This document shows, one piece after another, positions 32,205 through 33,018 of a stretch of DNA of 33,018 nucleotides. The notes beneath the pieces are model-generated. The model was not told the origin of the DNA. It was given only the letters and a program-made list of their open reading frames with translations, and ran no database searches. The stretch's first letter is position 1, and each line of letters starts with the position of its first letter. The stretch comes from CAYLLN01 sp036496265 (GTDB taxonomy: Bacteria; Planctomycetota; Planctomycetia; Pirellulales; Pirellulaceae), in NCBI GenBank assembly GCA_036496265.1, contig DASXLL010000355.1, forward strand, positions 1 through 33,018, in the 5' to 3' direction. The position numbers were made by a program, and so were the translations under genes.

Positions 32205-33018
32205 TTACGGAAGTGCCGATTCGCGAACTCCATGCTTAGATAGTTCGGCTTGCCCCAGCGAGGGAAAAAGCCGCAGGAAAGTTCCGCGATGGTGTTGAAA
32301 CTCGCTCTCATGCATCTGCTGATCCGAGGAGTACTTGCTTTCGTCGATCATCACCTGCAAGCGTTTCAGGCAATCAACGAGTAGTTCCTGAGCATCACTC
32401 GTTTTTCCCTTTTTTACCCAAATCTCGGCGAGCAGGCTCATCTCCTCGGAACGACAATAGTCGTCCAATCCGTCCTTTAAATTCAGGAAGTACTGTTCGG
32501 CGAGGTCGTATTTTCGAATCTTGTATGCCGCCGTCCCGAGTAGACGGCTTCCGTGTTCCCAAACTGGATCGAAGAACCCCAACAGTGTCTCGATTTCATG
32601 GGGACGATTTGCGGCGACCAGGGCATCAACATAAGCAATGAAGTGCTCCTTTAGCGGAGATCGCATTTCGTCCAAAGCTTTTTTCTTTGATTCGTCATCC
32701 AAGTTGCGCACCGCTCGCAGATACCGCTCGTACGCCGCAACCAGCGCCTCCGCCCGCCCGTTTCCACCCACAACGCTCTTCGAATCAACGTACCGCTCAA
32801 AGTGTTTTAAGATTGGACTCTTCCAGTCTCCAAGCAGCTTCTTCCTGCGAGGTTGATCGCCGGACTCCGCTTCCATGAAAAGCAGTTCGTAAGTTTCAAC
32901 CACCTGCCGCGGATCGCGTTTCGACTGTGGTGGCGCGAGAAATCTCTTGCGATCAATTGTCGCCGTAAATCCAAGCAGTCGGTGCCCAACGTGCAAATCC
33001 AGGACTCTGTATTTTCCG
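32205..33018 (-). CDS. Helical-repeat (TPR-like) protein, N-terminus cut by right edge
   Basis: The frame is open from the window end to a TAA at 32205-32207, giving at least 270 residues; the start lies outside. The visible part is almost entirely helical and charged. It includes TPR-like pairs: GTAAYKIRKYDLAEQYFLNLKDGL followed by SLLAEIWVKKGKTSDAQELLVDCLKRLQVM. There is no membrane segment, signal or catalytic motif in this part. I do not recognise the family; a scaffold or protein-interaction role is the most that can be said. Codon use is somewhat less C-rich than in the housekeeping genes, which may indicate a different origin. Confidence 0.6.
   Translation of the reverse strand, partial: GKYRVLDLHVGHRLLGFTATIDRKRFLAPPQSKRDPRQVVETYELLFMEAESGDQPRRKKLLGDWKSPILKHFERYVDSKSVVGGNGRAEALVAAYERYLRAVRNLDDESKKKALDEMRSPLKEHFIAYVDALVAANRPHEIETLLGFFDPVWEHGSRLLGTAAYKIRKYDLAEQYFLNLKDGLDDYCRSEEMSLLAEIWVKKGKTSDAQELLVDCLKRLQVMIDESKYSSDQQMHESEFQHHRGTFLRLFPSLGQAELSKHGVRESALP

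Overview
The window looks like a chromosomal segment of a planctomycete, probably of the Pirellulales type. The main pointers are a DUF1559 prepilin-type protein with an H-X9-DG tail, a Tat-exported DUF1501 protein, a tetrahydromethanopterin-linked C1 gene (mch), a PqqD/M50/HlyD fusion protein, GC-rich coding sequence and REP-like palindromes. These are assignments from motif recognition; no database search was run.

Layout. Positions 1-5109 are mostly housekeeping: the end of threonine ammonia-lyase, mch, a DtxR-type metal regulator coupled to queG, and a Usp/tRNA-dihydrouridine synthase pair on the minus strand. Positions 5340-7349 encode a secreted protein with four DUF11-like repeats. Positions 7560-16065 form a surface-glycan region: a Stf0/NodH-like sulfotransferase, a GT2 glycosyltransferase, a GT2 paralogue with a destroyed catalytic core, an acyltransferase-3, a GT8 glycosyltransferase and an MsbA-like ABC exporter. 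Between the last two lies a striking 7-bp tandem repeat array. Positions 16272-18094 hold rnc and a 2-hydroxyacid dehydrogenase.

Positions 18154-27019 are an envelope-appendage locus. An ECF-like sigma factor and a small membrane protein are followed by three tandem, diverged GspF/PilC-type proteins. Then come three coupled minor pseudopilins in GspI-J-K order, a DUF1559 major-pseudopilin-like protein, a secreted protein and a TadG-like protein. No assembly ATPase or secretin is present in the window, so this would be an incomplete or ATPase-sharing type II secretion/type IV pilus-like machine with an unusual set of platform proteins.

Positions 27046-30421 are the second candidate system. 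A 66-residue Ser/Asn/His repeat peptide with Cys residues is insulated by one upstream and two downstream intrinsic terminators. It is followed by a small CxxC protein with a ParB-like GHHR motif, and by an 811-residue protein joining a PqqD-like peptide-binding domain, an M50 zinc protease and an HlyD adaptor. The layout suggests a peptide maturation/export module, but a functional link to the small peptide is inference. The window ends with a DUF1501 gene flanked by two nearly identical palindromic repeats and a helical-repeat protein cut by the right edge.
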